DNA of 64,000 nt from contig NZ_CP148752.1 in NCBI RefSeq assembly GCF_040448305.1, positions 3,162,001-3,226,000 on the forward strand. Reading direction: 5' to 3'. Source of the DNA: Pseudomonas fluorescens (lineage in GTDB: Bacteria > Pseudomonadota > Gammaproteobacteria > Pseudomonadales > Pseudomonadaceae). The translations under genes were made by a program, and so were the position numbers. Below are positions 61,901 to 64,000 of the stretch, piece after piece. A model generated the notes under the pieces. The model was not told where the DNA came from, ran no database searches, and saw only the letters and a list, made by a program, of their open reading frames with translations. How positions within the stretch are numbered: position 1 is the stretch's first letter; each line of letters opens with the position of its first letter.

Positions 61901-63409
61901 TCAAATGGTCGGCTGCAGGTAGCCCATTTTGTCCAGGGCCTGGGCAAGCGCTTCGACGCGCGCTGCGGCCTGGTCCTCAGGGGTGCTGGCAAAGCCGATC
62001 AACAGCGCCGGCGGCAAGACATGCGCAACGCAGTAGTCGCTCAGGGCATAGGTATGAATGTCATGCTGGCTGAGTTCACTGGCCAGGGTGTCGTCATCAA
62101 GATGGGCTGGTAACCAGGCAATCAGGTGCATGCCGGCTTCTACAGGCGTGATCCTGAAAAAACCGCCGAGCTGTAGCTGCAGTTGTTCGACCAGTGCCTG
62201 CTGGCGAGCCTGGTACAGAGCACGCATTCGACGAATATGGCCGAGAAAGTGGCCTTCGCGCATGAAGTCAGCGGTGACGGCCTGCAGCAGTGTCGGCGGG
62301 CTGCGATCCATGACCGCTCGCAGGGTACAGAAGGGTTCGATCAAGGCGTTGGGCAGTATCACGTAACCCAGTCGTAGCGAGGGGAACAGCACTTTGCTGA
62401 AGGTGCCGGCGTAGATGACCCGAGCCCATTGGTCCATGGCATAGAGTGCCGGCAGGGGGCGCCCGTTGTAGCGAAACTCGCTGTCGCAGTCGTCCTCGAT
62501 GATCCAGCTTTGATTCTGGGCGGCCCAGTCGATGAGTTCCTGACGTCGCGCATAACTCATGGTGACGCCCAAGGGATGCTGACGAGAAGGTGTGGTAAAC
62601 ACCAGGCGGGCGTCAGGACATTGAGCCAGGCCTTGCTGGACATCGATCCCCTGTTCGTCGATACGCAACGGCACGACCAGACCCCCTTGGGCCTGGAGCG
62701 CAATTCGTGCCGCGATATGCCCCGGATCCTCCATCCAGAAGCTGTCCTGTGGATTGAGCAACAGCATGCCCAGCAGGTTGAAGGCTTGCTGGGCGCCGGA
62801 AACGATGACCACCTGCTCGGCAGTGCAGTCGATGCCACGGGCATCGAAGACGTACTCGGCAATCGCCTCGCGCAGGGCCAGCAACCCTTGCAGTTCGCCA
62901 TAGCCGAGCATGGCCTTGGTTGGCTTATGCAGGTGGCGATTCATCAGCCGCTTCCAGACCGATTGCGGGAACGCATCGTAAGCACTGTGACTGGGCAGGA
63001 ACGAGGTCGGGCTCCCGGTCGCCCAGCCGGCATAGGAAACACCGCGGAAATGATCGCTGCGCAACGACAGCATGGACTGGCTCAGGTCGGACAGGCGAGG
63101 AGGCTGGCGCTTGTGCTCATCGTCATCGATACCGCGGTTTTCCCACTCATGACCGACATAGGTCCCGGCCCCGGTCCGCGACGTCAGAAAACCTTCGGCA
63201 ATCAGTTGATCGAACGCATTGAGAATGCTGATTCGCGACAGCTGCAGTTCCTTGCTCAGGGTCCGGGTGGACGGCAGGCGCACGCCTCCCTGAATCCTGC
63301 CACTGAGAATCTGTTTGCGAATCTGCAAGTAGAGTTGGCGGTACAAGGGGATGGAACTGGCACGGTCCAGTTCGATACCTGACAACAGCAAACCTGCGGA
63401 GGATTTCAT
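61901..63409 (-). CDS. MocR-type regulator (GntR helix plus aminotransferase domain)
   Basis: 502 residues: an N-terminal GntR winged helix (about 18-90, SRISILNAFDQLIAEGF) fused to a fold-type-I PLP domain with EDDCDSEFRY and the cofactor-binding lysine in AGTFSKVLFPSLRLGY. MocR regulators sense amino-compounds through PLP. GTG 63460 is a possible longer start. It lies upstream of the isomerase and MFS genes on the same strand and may regulate them. Confidence 0.85.
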   Translation of the reverse strand: MKSSAGLLLSGIELDRASSIPLYRQLYLQIRKQILSGRIQGGVRLPSTRTLSKELQLSRISILNAFDQLIAEGFLTSRTGAGTYVGHEWENRGIDDDEHKRQPPRLSDLSQSMLSLRSDHFRGVSYAGWATGSPTSFLPSHSAYDAFPQSVWKRLMNRHLHKPTKAMLGYGELQGLLALREAIAEYVFDARGIDCTAEQVVIVSGAQQAFNLLGMLLLNPQDSFWMEDPGHIAARIALQAQGGLVVPLRIDEQGIDVQQGLAQCPDARLVFTTPSRQHPLGVTMSYARRQELIDWAAQNQSWIIEDDCDSEFRYNGRPLPALYAMDQWARVIYAGTFSKVLFPSLRLGYVILPNALIEPFCTLRAVMDRSPPTLLQAVTADFMREGHFLGHIRRMRALYQARQQALVEQLQLQLGGFFRITPVEAGMHLIAWLPAHLDDDTLASELSQHDIHTYALSDYCVAHVLPPALLIGFASTPEDQAAARVEALAQALDKMGYLQPTI

Positions 63410-63689
63410 TTTTGGTTCGTCTGGATGAAGTGTGGTTTGGCCTGAATTGCCGTCAGGCACCCGGGGGCGAAAGGGTATCGAGGGGTGCTGGATAAGTCAT
63501 CCACCACAGGCATTGATAGCCCTGCGATGGCAACGCCGGCCGTTATGAACCGCGTCACAATAATATGGCTGCTGAGCACGGCATTATCCATGGCAATGAA
63601 AGGCCAGTACCATGACGGCCATCGCTTTTTCGATACCTGCACTCGAGCCGGTACATAAACCGGTGAATCGTTCTTCAATGGAGAGGCAC

Positions 63690-64000
63690 ATGACATCAGG
63701 ACAATGTCTTTGCGGGGCTGTACGTTTTTCCCTGGAGGTTGAACCACGATTCTTTTATCGCTGCCATTGCACCCTATGCCGCAAGCAAACCGGGGTTGGT
63801 CATAATCTCGCCACGCTGGTCAAGGCTTGCGATTTTCGCTGGGAAGAAGGGCAGGGTGCGATCACGAGTTGGCGCAAACCCAGCGGGTACAGAAATGACT
63901 TTTGCTCACGATGTGGCTCGACCGTGCCTAATCTTCTTCGCGAGACGCCTTACTTCTGGATTCCGCTTGGGCTTCTCGATGTCGAGTTGAGCATGGAGTG
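63690..64000 (+). CDS. GFA-family protein (partial, cut by window end)
   Basis: 103 codons seen, starting at ATG 63690 behind GGAGAG. Text SGQCLCGAVRFS, CHCTLCRKQTG and FCSRCGSTVP shows the same cysteine pattern as the GFA gene at 9398. The C-terminus lies beyond the window. Confidence 0.75.
   Translation, partial: MTSGQCLCGAVRFSLEVEPRFFYRCHCTLCRKQTGVGHNLATLVKACDFRWEEGQGAITSWRKPSGYRNDFCSRCGSTVPNLLRETPYFWIPLGLLDVELSME

Overview
The window reads as part of a Pseudomonas chromosome, most like the P. fluorescens group: high GC, TonB-dependent siderophore receptors, Pseudomonas-type small proteins (DUF2790, PtrA-like, DUF3313), Ohr/OhrR, DctA, and many AraC, LysR and MocR regulators. No rRNA, tRNA, CRISPR array, transposase or phage gene was seen. 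It looks like accessory chromosome shaped by duplication, gene decay and regulator-linked cassettes rather than by a mobile element.

Layout. 1-8.5 kb: tail of an AspT/YidE transporter, a small outer-membrane barrel and a decayed paralogue of it, a CSS-EAL phosphodiesterase, an AraC regulator, a ToxR/ToxS-like membrane regulator pair, a possible small RNA and three envelope lipoprotein-type genes. 8.7-15.2 kb: a pseudogene, a GFA enzyme, a MAPEG protein, an AurF-like diiron oxygenase divergent from an AraC regulator, a Fur-box TonB receptor and a DCC protein. 15.2-26.1 kb: a cytoplasmic phosphorelay (REC-HisKA_3 kinase, 1620-residue poly-HAMP hybrid kinase, NarL-type regulator), flanked by two direct copies of a module encoding a 68-residue exported protein and a 217-residue membrane protein. 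Next to copy A is a DUF2790 gene, itself duplicated at 49.6 kb with its upstream 18-bp palindrome. A third relative of the membrane protein lies at 39.1 kb.

26.5-33.2 kb: a five-gene caa3-like cytochrome c oxidase cluster with a diheme subunit II and two different subunit III-like proteins, flanked by small genes of unknown function. 33.4-38.4 kb: regulator-enzyme pairs (AraC/threonine dehydratase; GlxA-type/exported isochorismatase fold, then a Tat-exported chloroperoxidase-like hydrolase). 38.4-47.1 kb: DUF2252 remnant, Ohr/OhrR with repeated palindromic operators, a pentaheme cytochrome with a structured leader, and a LysR/tartrate (D-malate) dehydrogenase/DctA cassette. 47.3-49.5 kb: a second TonB receptor with a Fur box.

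50.2-56.5 kb is the most striking locus: a tightly overlapping run of thermostable-haemolysin-family protein, AMP-forming ligase, heme-oxygenase-fold diiron protein, SDR, TatT-like repeat protein, OmpR-type regulator and sensor kinase. It looks like a small acyl-modifying biosynthetic operon carrying its own two-component system. The final part holds a LysR gene, an acyl-CoA dehydrogenase broken by one amber codon, an MFS transporter / sugar isomerase / MocR regulator group, and the start of a second GFA gene.
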